Shown here in pieces: positions 47,493-58,754 of a stretch of DNA of 64,000 bases. The first letter of the stretch is position 1, and the number at the start of each line of letters is the position of its first letter. The notes beneath the pieces are model-generated. The model was not told the DNA's origin, ran no database searches, and was given only the letters and a program-made list of their open reading frames with translations. The DNA is from Trema orientale. Taxonomy: Eukaryota; Streptophyta; Magnoliopsida; Rosales; Cannabaceae. The DNA lies in contig JXTC01000035.1 of NCBI GenBank assembly GCA_002914845.1, positions 1,284,901 to 1,348,900 on the forward strand, read 5' to 3'. The position numbers were made by a program, and so were the translations under genes.

Positions 47493-49973
47493 TTATCTGC
47501 CGTCATTGGTCATCAACTGGGAAAAAACTTGGCTGGTATTAAGTTCTGAAGTACCGCTGCCATCAGCTTCTTCTCTTTTTGTGTTGCTAGAAGCAGGTCT
47601 AGTAGTTGACAACTCCTGCGAACTGACATTGCCATCTTCTTCCTGCTGCCTTTGTGACTCAGCTTCCTGAAGCTGAAGCGCGTGTTCCAAGTTCCATAAT
47701 ACATCACCCATTGTTGGCCTGTCAACACCATATTCAGCCAAACATTTCTCTGCTGTTTCTCCGAACTTTTTCAGAGAGCTGGGTTTGATCTGTCCAGCAA
47801 GATGTCGATCAATAATTTTTTCGAGCAGGCCTTTCTTTTGCCATTGAAGTGCCCATTCAGCTAAATTCACCTGTTCTCTTGCAAGCAATGGATCAACTGC
47901 TGGTCTAGCGCAAAGAACTTCAAATAGCACAACCCCAAATGAATAAATATCCGACTTATCGGTGAGTTGCTGCCTCCGGAAGTATTCAGGGTCAAGATAG
48001 CCAAAACTACCTTTCACACCAGTACTTACATGGGTTTCATCAATACATGGGCCGGATCTTGATAGACCGAAATCAGCAACCTTTGCCACATAATTCTCAT
48101 CAAGCAAAATGTTGGTTGATTTGATGTCACGGTGGATGATTCCTTGTGCTGAACCAGTATGAAGGTAGTGAAGACCTCTAGCTGAACCAATGCATATCTC
48201 AAGTCGTTTTTTCCAAGACAAAGGTGGGAGCCTTGAACCATACAAATGAGTTCTCAACGTACCCTTTTCCATATATTCATAAACTAGTATCATTTCTGAT
48301 TGTTCTTCACAATAGCCAACAAGTGAAACCAGATGGAGGTGGCGGATTTTCGACAAAACTGTTATCTCAGTCTGGAACTCAGGAAGGCCTTGCCTAGATC
48401 CCGGCATACCTCTCTTCACAGCAACCTTTATGTTGTCCCTCAAAACCCCCTTGTAAACAATACCAAATCCACCAGAACCTATAATCAGGTTCTTATCAAA
48501 GTTGTTTGTTGCCGATAAGATATCATTGAAAGGGATTCTCAATCCAAGATATCCATTCGGTCCAGGAGAAGCAAGGGTGGTCCCTTCAGACATTCTACTA
48601 AGTGAACTGCCTCCAAATACGCGTAAAGGCGTCCAACCCACACTCTCTGCAGGTCTTGGTTTCGCTTTCCTCTTCGTCCATCTGAAAGCAAGAAGGATTC
48701 CAAGTACTGCCAAACACAGAACTATAACTCCTCCAACAATTGAACCCACCAAAACCCATATGTTTTTCTTAGTAGCCCCACCATTTGGTTGCGAAGTGAC
48801 TACATTTACCATCTTCATTATCTCTGCCCCATTTAAAATGGCATTAATCCTCGAAGGAGCGCTCAGCTCAGAAGGGCCAATACTGACTTGCATAAATCCT
48901 GAATCATCTGAATCAACAACAAAATCTATATACACTGGAGATGCAAGTACATGAACTGTAATTGCAGAGAGATCTAGATCCCTGTAAGCAGAGTAGCCAT
49001 TGATATAAACGCTGAAATACAGCAAGTTAAGCGCAGGACTAACAATATCACTGAAATGCAATCGAACCAAGTGTCGAACACCACCCGAACCCACTGGAAA
49101 TTTCCAAGTGACATTTATTTTGGCATCCACATTTAAGTTAGTCCTGTTCATTTGTTGGGCAGTCATATAGACATTATCAGGTGCAATCTCTCTACTTGCC
49201 CCTCCTTTCTGATAATTTGGAGTATCCGTACTAACTGCAGGCTTGGCTGCGGATTCAAAAACAAGGTACTCCTCATCAGGGAGCCAAGTCCTCCACAAAG
49301 TATCATTGAAAGGGGTCAGTTTTAAACCTCCAACATTAATTCTCTGTATAGTTTCCAAAATCTGAGAAGAAAGATTCTTATACTCTTCAACTCCCTCAGC
49401 TTTAACAAATTTAGCTCCATAATCCACAATAAGGTCATTAGGAGCAGAGAAAATTTCAATAGCATTAACATAAGCGAAACCCGAATCCTCTAAAGGAGTG
49501 AACAAGATTTCAAGCTCGTCTTTGTCTATTTTCAGTATATATTCTTTAATCACAGTATCATTAACATGAAAATCTTTCAAAACCAAATTCCCATCAACAG
49601 AAATAGTAAAATTTGCAGATGTTAATGAAAAACCAGGAGCAACAAAAGGCGAGAAATGGAAACGTACTATGTGAGTCCCATTTTTCTTGATATTGAAACT
49701 ATAGCCCGAAGAAGTGGTGAAAACTCTAGCCGTGCTGTATATAGCGGATGAATTTGGAGGTGGGTTCTGGTTCTTGAGCGAGATGGACCGGTCCGTTGAG
49801 AGAAAACCCGAACCGGGTTTGGATGAATCACCAATGAAAACCCGGTTGAAGATCGTAGCGTTGGAGGGTGAACCACAGTTGAGGAGGTAGTTGTCTACTG
49901 GAGTGAAAGAGGCATCTGATATGGCCAGAAGAAGGAGAAGGAGAAGGAAAAGAGGAAGAAAGTGAAGGCTCAT
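47493..49973 (-). CDS. CrRLK1L receptor-like kinase (malectin-like), At5g24010-type
   Basis: Plasma-membrane receptor kinase of the Catharanthus RLK1-like family, which senses cell-wall state or RALF peptides. It is a single exon, as usual for the family. I prefer ATG 49973 because it is followed at once by a hydrophobic signal peptide (SLHFLPLFLLLLLLLA); an in-frame ATG at 50015 would add 14 residues. Numbering from 50015: malectin-like ectodomain about 40-390 with many N-x-S/T sites; membrane segment about 418-443; kinase with GSGGFG (about 513-518), VAVKRG, HRDIKSTN, DFGLS and a conserved GYLDPEYFRR activation loop. All catalytic residues are present, so it should be an active Ser/Thr kinase. 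The Ser/Gln-rich tail is variable. Ligand unknown. Confidence 0.95.
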   Translation of the reverse strand: MSLHFLPLFLLLLLLLAISDASFTPVDNYLLNCGSPSNATIFNRVFIGDSSKPGSGFLSTDRSISLKNQNPPPNSSAIYSTARVFTTSSGYSFNIKKNGTHIVRFHFSPFVAPGFSLTSANFTISVDGNLVLKDFHVNDTVIKEYILKIDKDELEILFTPLEDSGFAYVNAIEIFSAPNDLIVDYGAKFVKAEGVEEYKNLSSQILETIQRINVGGLKLTPFNDTLWRTWLPDEEYLVFESAAKPAVSTDTPNYQKGGASREIAPDNVYMTAQQMNRTNLNVDAKINVTWKFPVGSGGVRHLVRLHFSDIVSPALNLLYFSVYINGYSAYRDLDLSAITVHVLASPVYIDFVVDSDDSGFMQVSIGPSELSAPSRINAILNGAEIMKMVNVVTSQPNGGATKKNIWVLVGSIVGGVIVLCLAVLGILLAFRWTKRKAKPRPAESVGWTPLRVFGGSSLSRMSEGTTLASPGPNGYLGLRIPFNDILSATNNFDKNLIIGSGGFGIVYKGVLRDNIKVAVKRGMPGSRQGLPEFQTEITVLSKIRHLHLVSLVGYCEEQSEMILVYEYMEKGTLRTHLYGSRLPPLSWKKRLEICIGSARGLHYLHTGSAQGIIHRDIKSTNILLDENYVAKVADFGLSRSGPCIDETHVSTGVKGSFGYLDPEYFRRQQLTDKSDIYSFGVVLFEVLCARPAVDPLLAREQVNLAEWALQWQKKGLLEKIIDRHLAGQIKPSSLKKFGETAEKCLAEYGVDRPTMGDVLWNLEHALQLQEAESQRQQEEDGNVSSQELSTTRPASSNTKREEADGSGTSELNTSQVFSQLMTNDGR

Positions 49974-50015
49974 CGTCTCCGTTAAAGGGTCTTCACTCAA
50001 GATTAAAGAGCTCAA

Positions 50016-50731
50016 CTTTGAACTGCAGAAGAAAAATTTGAGCTTTCCGAGAAGTTAAAAAAGGACCCTTTTGGTGGTTTGACTAAGGAGGTGACGAATT
50101 TAGAAAAGTAGGAGACTCAAGTAAGTGCAGTGGTCACACATAGTAGTGGAATTCTTCTGTTTTGTTGTATTTTAATGAAGATTTAAAGAGTGTTCAGTCT
50201 TCAGATATGGTGGAAAAATAAATAAAAATGGCTCGATTATAGAATAAGATGACATAGCTCATAAAGTCGCTTTCTTTACTGTTTATCTACTAATTTCTTC
50301 ACTGGAGCACCATGAGACAAGATATGGTTACTAGATTCTATCTTTTTGTACCAAACTATACAAAACTTCACTCCATAAAAGTCTTCAAAAATATGGAAAT
50401 TTTCTCTCAGTCGATAATCACGGAAGAAAAAGTAAACGTTACAATATGCGTCAGATAAAGTTACTTGTTCTTGTTTTTTTTTTTTTTTTTAATAAATCTT
50501 ATTTTGTTCTGAGGTTTAATAAAGCTATACATGCTTGGACCTTGTGGAAGGAATGCATAAGCCAAAAAAAAGAAATAACTTTACAAGATATATATAATAA
50601 TTAGCTAGCTGGGGGTTCTAGCTGGCTTGGTATTGCTGTAGTTGGGCTGTGATGAAAAAAACAGTTGCAGAAAAAAAAAGTCTTCAGTATTTCGTAAATT
50701 TAATTTACAGAAATATTGTACCGTTTAAAAG
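50016..50731. other. Receptor kinase upstream region
   Basis: The proximal part should hold the receptor kinase promoter and leader; no TATA box can be chosen with confidence. A poly-T run lies at 50473-50491. No gene is seen. Confidence 0.5.
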
Positions 50732-50884
50732 TTAAACGTTAAAGGACGCGGGGCGTCCCTACGTAAGATCCTGTCTATACACCATTTGATGGGAATCTGT
50801 TTATACACAGATTCTCACCAATTCCCATCAAACGGTGTATAAACAGGAGCTTTACGTAGGGGCGCCCCTACTATAGCCGTCTCC
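50732..50884. mobile_element. Foldback element with 45-bp hairpin arms
   Basis: Bases 50751-50796 (GGGCGTCCCTACGTAA ... TTGATGGGAAT) pair with 50821-50867 (ATTCCCATCAAACGG ... TTACGTAGGGGCGCC) with only a few mismatches around a 24-bp loop. The sequence TTAAAAG occurs at both edges (50725-50731 and 50885-50891), a candidate target duplication. It interrupts the first of two copies of a local AT-rich repeat, which supports insertion. No ORF. Confidence 0.7.
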
Positions 50885-52280
50885 TTAAAAGTATTATTTA
50901 AATATTTGGTAAATTATAAATTATATGTACAATGAGTATTTTATAAATTTAATCTACAAAAATATTGTATTGTTTAAAAGTATTATTTAAGTATTTGGTA
51001 AATTATAGATTATATGTACACTTTGTATTACGAAAGCATAATCAATTTTGAAAAATAATTTTTACCTTATTTTTCAAATTCTGTATAAATTGACAATTAC
51101 GCAATAATTTTTAGAATTTACCGAACAAAAGTGCACGAACTTACCAAATGGTCCACATAGCCCCACTCCTGATTTTTTCGCTAACCACTTTTAAAAGTTA
51201 AAAACAGTAGCTATAATCAATTCAAAACGCTCCTAATAACGGCCATTGGCTCCAGTGATTTCTAATGTGTCGGTTTGGATGATCTTTAAGCTGGAAACAA
51301 GCTAGTGGGTAGCCATTAATGGCTGTCAAAGTTGGTGAGTTCTAATATGAACTGTAGATTTGACCAAAGGCGCATTACTTACAACAGGTGCTGATTAATG
51401 GTTAGTTGTATGCCATGATGTGGGGATTTAAGACCCAGTTGGAGAAACGCACATGATATATAGTATGAGACTTATGAGTTATGACTACTTCTGTCATTGT
51501 CCACTGCATTTATAAGAAACGGTTTTTTTTTTTTTTTTCTTTTGCTAAATATAAGAAACGTTTTTCGTTTTAAATTACAGGATTATTTATATTTAATGGT
51601 TTAAAAAAAAAAAAGAAAGAAGAAAAAATAGTATTCTTGATCTTTTATTCTTAAAGCGAAAGTTAAACATTTGGGCCATTCTTTACTCCTAATTAACCAA
51701 GAAGTCTATTAATTCTCAGCATTATTGAATTGAATTCACAACAACAATGCAAATATAAGATAAGGCAATTTTACAAATAAATATTAACACATCCTAACTT
51801 TTACGTTTAAATACCAAATTTTGAATAAAAAAACCGGAGCTAGAGAATCATTCGACTTCTTTTTTGCGAGTGGTACAATAGTATCATTTTTAAGAAAAAA
51901 CTGAAAAAGAATAAGAATTTACAAGGCATTGGTGCAAGCCAGGCTAGAGCTAGAATTTGAGTGCATAATAGCGGTACAGCACACGCCTTTTTTTTCCCCC
52001 TTTTTTTATTTATCTTTTATTTATTTATTTATTTGGAATGACACATTACTATTTAGAGGATGGAGGTGCTATTATTTTTCTTCTGTTTACGTATGGATAA
52101 TGTTAGAAATTGCAAATATTATTCTTTTTTCTAATACCCTCTTGTGTAGCAAGCGAGAAAGATTTCTCGTCATCTAAGATGTGTGAATATTATTATATCT
52201 ATTTGTTGTTCGTACACTATTGAGAGGGTAGCATCTGTAAGGACGGAGGGTATCTTTGCTATGGTATTTTTACCATTTTT
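50885..52280. other. AT-rich intergenic with a local direct duplication
   Basis: A unit (AAATATTGTA(C/T)(C/T)GTTTAAAAGT, then TATTATTTAA.TATTTGGTAAA) occurs twice: at about 50710-50935, split by the foldback, and at 50936-51030. The rest has no recognisable gene; poly-T and poly-A runs are common. Confidence 0.55.
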
Positions 52281-53194
52281 CCTTTTTTTTTTTTTTTTTG
52301 GGTAAGAAAGCGTAGTTATATTCCAAAGAAAGCGGGGGAGGGAGCACACAATCAAGTGGCAATCCACTCCGAAGAGTTACACAAAACAGAAGGGGGAATG
52401 TCCTCAATAGCAAGCTTCCCTTCTAAATTACAAACGCTGGCCCATTTGGCTAAGTTATGGGCAGTTTGGCACAGTAGGCTTTGGCAACAAGCCTTGGGAG
52501 AAATCAGCAAATGCTGTTGATATTGCCTTAATACAGGTGATGATGTTGGGGCTGCTGCTACCATGTGCTACCTCATTTCTAAATTTCCAAATATGATCAA
52601 TCACAATTGAGGAAAATAACATTACCGAAGGCAGTTCCACTCCCATCGCCTCCAAGGACCAAAGGCATTTCAACCAGTCTTTGCACGACTGAATAGTGCT
52701 AGTAGAAGGACGAAGGCCCCATGGAGAAGAGATCCATAGTCTTTGGGCAAAGTCACATAACAAAAAGAGGTGCTCAACTGATTCCTCCTCCTAGTTACAA
52801 AGGGGGCATTTGGTGGATGAAATATCAAATAAGGTTGCGAGTCTGGCGCGGACTGGGGAGAGCATTAGACAGAATCTGCCACCAGAGAATTTTGTGACGC
52901 TCATGAATATTCAAATTCCAGAGCTTTATCCAATCTTTTTGGTCCAGAGTATGGGTGCTTGGGAAACGTCTCTCAGCTTGAACAAGATACGTAGACTTGG
53001 AGGAGAACTTGCCATCTGTATTCCTTGTCCAGGTCCAAAGAGTCATTTCTAGATCCATTACCTACGTCAATTTTACAAATTGCTTCCACCGCCTCCTGGG
53101 TAAACAACGTGCTCAGTTTCTCCATGTCCCAAAAACCAAAGGGATTAATAAAGTCCGCTGCATATAAGTAACCTGCACGAGGTTCTCCAGCTGG
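52281..53194 (-). pseudogene. 5'-truncated LINE (non-LTR retrotransposon) remnant
   Basis: On the minus strand are pieces of the C-terminal part of a plant LINE ORF2: an RT-to-zinc-knuckle linker (KLSTLFTQEAVEAICKI), the zf-RVT region (WNLNIHERHKILWWQI, then LPSPRQTRNL), and the RNase H-like tail (IWKFRNEVAHG; AHNLAKWASV). They lie in different frames, so it is dead. A poly(A) tract at the 3' end (plus-strand T-run 52283-52300) fits target-primed insertion. TTTACCATTT occurs at 52269-52278 and 53195-53204 as a possible 10-bp target duplication, but the right copy could also be LINE coding sequence. Confidence 0.75.
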
Positions 53195-53204
53195 TTTACC
53201 ATTT

Positions 53205-55446
53205 AAGTACAGATAATGTTAGGAATGTCATATGTTAGTCTATTTAGAATAACAGCTTATGTAGTATATGATTTCTCATCAGCTAATTTATAGATATTTT
53301 TAAATATATATGTTGTAAGGTCTAATTCACTATTGAATTGAATAATAACATTTCATTTAACATAAAGTTGATATTAAAAAAATAAAAACACTATTTTATT
53401 AATATCAAATAAAACCTTTTATTTGTACTTTTCTATCAAATTTCACTAAATCTACATATATAGTCAAAATTGGAATTAAAATTGTTGATAGCGAATGTTT
53501 TTAACTTTTGAAATTAGATAATAGAATTTAAAAAAACAAATTTTTTTGTGTTTAAAGACTGTTACATTTGGATTCCTACGAGATTATAAGATCATTTTTT
53601 GCCTAGATGGTTACTTTTTGGGTAATTATGTGGATGCCAACAGACAATTTTAAAGAATAAACACAATTCTGTAATAATTTTAAATTTCAATTTTGACCGT
53701 ATATTTGACTCTGATGAAATTGGATAGAAAAACACAAATAAATTGTTTTATTTGTTATTAATAAAAAGACATAATTTATTATTATTATTATATTTATCCC
53801 TTGAAAAAATTGGAAAAGCATGTGAAATCTCTAACATTTATATCCGAATATTATTTTCTAGTAAGCGCAATATATTTTCTCTTCGTCCTCACTAACTTCT
53901 ACCTTTCTAGATTTACATTCCTTCAACTTTCCTGGGATCTCTCAAGAAGGATTTCACCCCCTCTCCCTCCCCCTCCCCCTCCCCTTTCCTTTTTTTTCCC
54001 CCAATAATCCTTCTCTATATGTGAAGGCATTTGTTGCCTTAGATCTCAAAAAATATTTTGTCCCGCGTATTCTAAATCTGTGTGAATTTTATTGATTTTC
54101 ACTAGTTTTATCTAATTTTGTGTGTGTGTGCGCGCGTATTTTTTTTATATATATTTGAAATTTTCAAACTCTAGATCTACGCGATTATATCTTGTCAAAG
54201 AACAATTTCTAATATATCACGGTATTAAATTTGTCATGATATCAATCGGAAGAGCTAATTTTGATGGCAGATAATGATTTAAAAGAGCAAATAAACATCT
54301 ATCACATATCTCTAGTTGTACCCATACTGGATTATGTATTTCTTATCTAATATTTTATTAGAATCCAACTAATTCATCGGTTCTGTATTCTTATCTAATA
54401 TTTTATTAGAATCCAACTAATTCATTGGTTCTTTGTTTACTGTTATAGATATTTTGTAACTCGATTTTTTGTAATTTTTTATTTGATCAGAATCCCTATT
54501 TTGATTTTTTTTTTTTTTTTTCAAAAAAAGCTTTGGTTCCAAAATGAATTTCTCAGTGACAAAGATTCACTAATAATGCCTTTATTGATGTTGAAAGGTC
54601 TGATTTTGTGTTGACAACAGTCCCAAATACATATAAACAAATGACTTTGGAAAGTGACAACATTTTTTTTTTATTTTTCTCAAGATTGTCGTGGGCGATT
54701 TGGAAAGCTTGGAGGTCCAGCACCGTCAAGAAAGTGATGATGCTGGGCAGATTTCTTGAGAAAATGTTTGTATACTACTTTGGTGGGTGCATGTCCTCCT
54801 CATGTATTCGGAAAATATAAACTAAGTGAAACCTTACGCAATATGAACATCATCTTGACGTCAGAGCTAATTTTGTCAAATATTATTGAGAACAAAACAA
54901 GAAAAGGCCATTTCGAGCAAAAAAAAAAAAAGAGGCAAATATGGCGGCCCAAAATCATCCAGTTTATATACATGGTTCTTTGGTGCCCATTTTCACAATT
55001 GTGTCCCAGTTCAATGACCACTGAAATTTATTGTTTAGTGACTAATCATGTCAATTTCCAGCCACCGGAAAAAAGAAAAAGAGAAAAAAAAGAAAGAAAA
55101 GAAATAGATCATTTGATGATTAGATGATTTTGAACCTTATTCCGGTACCCCACAACGGACAAAATTTATAATTAAAAACGCTTTTAATTCATCAAGTAGC
55201 GCGAGTTCAATTTGTTCAAAAAGACCAACTCTTTTTTTTTTTTTTTTAATTTCTTTGAATGACATGATTTTATTAGTTTTTACTTTTAATATGTCTCAGA
55301 AAAAGAAAAAGAAAAAGAAAAAAACATTTATGATAAAATCAAGTCCAAAACGTGGTCGCAAGCATTGATCAAGTTAAGCAGGTGCCGAATAACTTTTTGA
55401 GTTGCAAGTTTGCAACTCATACCTCGCCCATCGTTATATCCATATA
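53205..55446. other. AT-rich intergenic DNA with simple repeats
   Basis: No gene is recognised. Contents include a CT-rich run (53958-54000), a (TG)n(CG)n tract at about 54119-54137, the 48-bp duplication at 54341-54436 and purine runs at 55060-55110 and 55298-55325. ORFs at 54608-54820 and 54756-55127 have no identifiable domain. Confidence 0.5.
54341..54436 (+). repeat. 48-bp tandem duplication, two copies
   Basis: TCTTATCTAATATTTTATTA and the following bases recur at 54389 with one or two differences (for example CATCGG versus CATTGG). A local duplication with no evident function. Confidence 0.85.
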
Positions 55447-55647
55447 GGTTGCCAATCTGGTAGGTATTTTTTTTTTTACCTATGTGTAAGTATTTTTTTT
55501 TTAGCCGTTGGATCATTATCTAACAATGATCTAACGGCTAAAATTAGATGCATGAAAAGACGTGCATCATTAATGTTTTCTCTTTCTCTATTTTTTAATA
55601 TAAAAAAATGTGCGGTAAAAAAAAAAATACCTACTGGATTGGTGCCC
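55447..55647. mobile_element. MITE copy C, TA-flanked family
   Basis: Left end GGTTGCCAATCTGGTAGGTA and right end TACCTACTGGATTGGTGCCC are inverted repeats. The centre has AGCCGTTGGATCATTATC and its inverse GATCTAACGGCT. This is the most complete copy of the family seen at 14758-15200. Confidence 0.7.
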
Positions 55648-55666
55648 ATATATATATATATATATA

Positions 55667-55903
55667 GGTACTAATCCCGTATGCATTTTTTTCTAATTAT
55701 CTATTTATAAGTATTATTTTGTCCAATTAAAATCTATTATGCACGTTTTTTCATGATAAAAATAGAGAGAGAAAAGTATTAAATAATGTGTATTCTTTTT
55801 TCCAACTACTCAAATTATAGTAGCTGTTAGATAATGATCAAACGGCTAAAAAAAACTTATAAATATGCAAAAAAAAAAAAAAATACCTTCTAAATTATGG
55901 CCC
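55667..55903. mobile_element. MITE copy D, diverged member of the family
   Basis: Left GGTACTAATCCCGTATGCAT and right TACCTTCTAAATTATGGCCC resemble the family termini, and GATCAAACGGCTAAAAAAA matches the inner palindrome arm. It lies 20 bp from copy C across a (TA)n run. It has diverged more than the other copies. Confidence 0.55.
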
Positions 55904-57072
55904 ATATATATATATTATATATATTACATGGTTAATGTTTCAATGGGAATTTTTGTTTTTGCTCCATAGCTCTAATTTAGACCATTAGATTTTGATCTGA
56001 TAGTTTTAATAATATTAGTATTTTTATTTAAAAAAAATCTAAATAATACTTATATAAATATAGAAGATATTTATGATTCCAAAAATTGGTAACATGTTTA
56101 TGACCTATGAGTTTGACATTTTTTTTTTTTCCCAATCAACCAAGCTCTATCTTCTCGGTCTTTACTTCTACCTTTTTATTTTTTATTTTATTTTAATTTT
56201 TCTGTTTTCCTTGTTTCAATTGCATCTCCTGTGTATTTTATATTATAAGAAAATATTAAAAAAAAATAGTTTAAACTTTAAAACAAGAAAAAGACAAAAA
56301 AAATAAAAAAATGTTAGACCCAACGCCCAACGGTAATATAGAAGAGTTTGAGTAAAAAGGAAAAATTAAAAAAAAAAAAACACATTAAGTCTGGGCCCAA
56401 AAAAATTAAAAGGAAAGTTAGGGCCCAGACGTCTGAGCCCAAAGAATTTTTTTAAAAAAATTTTGGGCCCAGGCGTGTAGCCCAAAAAAAGGGCCGGGCT
56501 GGGTCGGGCCGGCCTGTCGGGTCGCGAATCCCAGTCCGGGCCCTAAAATTAGCGGGCGGGGCCCAACGAATTGCCAGGTTTAGGATTTATTGTAGAACAC
56601 TCGGGTATTTTTTCTTTTGCAGTTTACCCTTTTAAAAGTGTCTTAAACGATATGTCGTTCGTGATTCCGTTCCTTTTCTCTCCTCGTGGGTTGTTGTGTT
56701 TAGTCGTGTAGCTCCGCGTCTCGCTCTTTTCGCCTGATTCTCTCTCTCCTCCTTCCTTTTCTCTCTTCCCCTGTTAGTAATAGTATCACTCTTCTTGTTG
56801 ACTCGCCCGAACCTTTTCGATCACGTGGAGTCGCTTATTGATTTGAGTATTAATCTTCTTCAACTCTTTTTGGGGGGTTTTAATTTCTAGGGTTTACTCC
56901 TTTCAACAATTTTATATCAGAATTTCGGCTTTTTTTCCAATCTATATATTAGGTCAATTTTGAAAAACAGGAAAACACTTGTAGTTGATCTGATTCTAAA
57001 TTCATATCTTCATATATAAATATGTATATGTATGTTATTGAAGTTTCTTATTTTTCACTCGTGTATAATGCA
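55904..57072. other. Intergenic, then probable leader of the RRM gene
   Basis: AT-rich to about 56380, then a GGCCC-rich block (56390-56580, with repeated GGGCCCAG motifs) that looks like the end of a transposon. CT-rich sequence at 56690-56780 and a GGGTTT-type stretch suit a plant 5' leader exon followed by an intron ending at the CAG near 57072. Confidence 0.4.
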
Positions 57073-57177
57073 GGTTAAAGACGATTGGCGATGCTGGAAC
57101 TTCAATAAGCTTTTTTATGCTCTTGCCCTGCCCTGGAACTTCAGTTCATAATCACATTTTGTTTTGATAGCTATTTC

Positions 57178-58754
57178 ATGGTATATTTTATTCTGGGATT
57201 GAGTTGAGCTTCTTGTTTATACTGAACGCCTTAAATTTTGCTTATGAGAACTCTTCATATTTGTCATTTTGAACTTGAAGTAGCAAAATTGAATCTTTAT
57301 TGAGATTTTGGGTTGGGAGGTTTTAAATTCACGTGAAAAATTAAGTAAAGCAAATTATTAAAATAAAAGGACCCTTGAAATGAAGACAAGGGATTTCTCA
57401 AATTCTCAATTGGGGTCATGATTCTTTGGACAAATGTTTCTTGGGTTGTCTTTGTTGATTGAGAAATCTAGTTTTTTTTTTTTTTTTTTGAAAAGTGAGA
57501 AATCTAAGGCGCATTTGGTATAGGATTCGAATCATATTCTTCAAAATCAGAAACAACTTTCATATAGAAAGTTGGAAGGATAAATGTTTTATCCTTCCAA
57601 CTTTCTATATAAAAACTGTTCATGACTTTGAAGAATAAGATTCGAATCATATACCAAACGTGCTCCTAGTTTTTTGTTCCCTCGAAAAAAAAAAGTTATA
57701 GTTTTGTTGCTGCCATGTGTATATACACTCCAGTTCCAATACATGGGTCATAGATATTTTGGACATTTGTACATAGGGTCATGTGTTTTGAGCTTATTAT
57801 GCCTCATCAGATGTTTGCTACTGCTAAAGTTAGCGTGTGGTAACTGCCTATTCCAATCTGGGAAATGAGTTTTAGATAATTGAACTTGATGGGTAATTTT
57901 CTTTAGTTTTTTTATGGTTTTGGCACTGTTGAATGGCCAGAGTAAACACTTTTGCCCCTTAATTCTCATTAGAAGTTGTTAATTGTTTGCAGCCATTATA
58001 TTACATGCTTCAAATCATGTATTGAACTTTAAAGTAACATGATGTTTCATGATATTATGAAATTTGGGTTACTAGGGTGTAATGACTTTGTGCAGGATCC
58101 CAATGGTGTTATTGATGAGAAGAGTGAAAGCAGGCTTTACGTTGGTAACCTTGACCTTAGAATAACAGAGTGAGTATCTTACCAAAAAAAAAAAAAAAAA
58201 ATCATAGTGAGTAAATCACGTGGAATTGAGTTGTTTATTAGTCGATGAAAACATCTTCGTAAATATCATGTTTCTTTTCTCAGGGCAACTTTGATTAAAA
58301 TGTTCTCTCCTTTCGGAAAAATTGTATCCGAGGATTTTCTATGGCATACTCGTGGCCCTAAGCGTGGAGAACCTCGAGGTTTTGCTTTCATTCAGTATAG
58401 CGCCAAAGAGGTAAGTTGCTTGCGCTCTTTGTCTTTTTGGTTTTCAAGCAATTCCTGATTTCCACTATTAAAGTGAGTATGCAGGAAGCAAGACTAGCCA
58501 AGGAGAAAATGCATGGCAGACTTGCTTGTGGCCGGCCGTTGGTCGTCCGCCTTGCGAGTGAAAAGTACATGGTTGAATCAACCGAACATTCTTCCAGAGG
58601 AGTTGGCGAGGCAAGCAAAGCTAGCGCAGCTGTTAGCAGTTCGGGCCAGTTGAGCCGGAGCGCTAAAATAGCTGCGATTAAGAACAAGTTAAAAGCATTG
58701 GAAGAAGACAGCTCTACTGCAAAGAAGCAGAAGCATGAAGACAATATCTCTTAG
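57178..58754 (+). CDS. RBM18-like RRM RNA-binding protein
   Basis: A single-RRM protein similar to human RBM18. The clear exons are 58096-58169, 58284-58410 and 58485-58754 (GT-AG, phases agree). RNP2 is LYVGNL and RNP1 is RGFAFIQY; the tail after the RRM is Ala/Lys-rich with AKIAAIKNKLKALEE. The start is uncertain: exon 58096 opens with DPNGVIDEKSESRL and has no upstream in-frame Met. I propose that the ATG at 57178-57180, directly followed by GTATAT, is spliced to 58096, so the start codon ends its own exon; that gives 157 aa. Two short ORFs (ATG at about 57089 and 57117) would then lie in the leader. RNA target unknown. Family call firm, start tentative. Confidence 0.75.
57507..57665. mobile_element. 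Palindromic Tourist-like MITE with CTA duplication
   Basis: A 159-bp near-perfect foldback in the first intron of the RRM gene. The left arm (CATTTGGTATAGGATTCGAA ...) pairs with the right arm (... TTCGAATCATATACCAAACG), and the centre has AGAAAGTTGGAAGGATAAA against its inverse. It is flanked by CTA at 57504-57506 and 57666-57668. The 3-bp duplication and TTTGGTA ends suit PIF/Harbinger MITEs. Confidence 0.85.

Noticed and set aside
54608-55127. Overlapping plus-strand ORFs of 70 and 123 codons
   Set aside because: No domain, no splice partners, and low-complexity Lys-rich ends.
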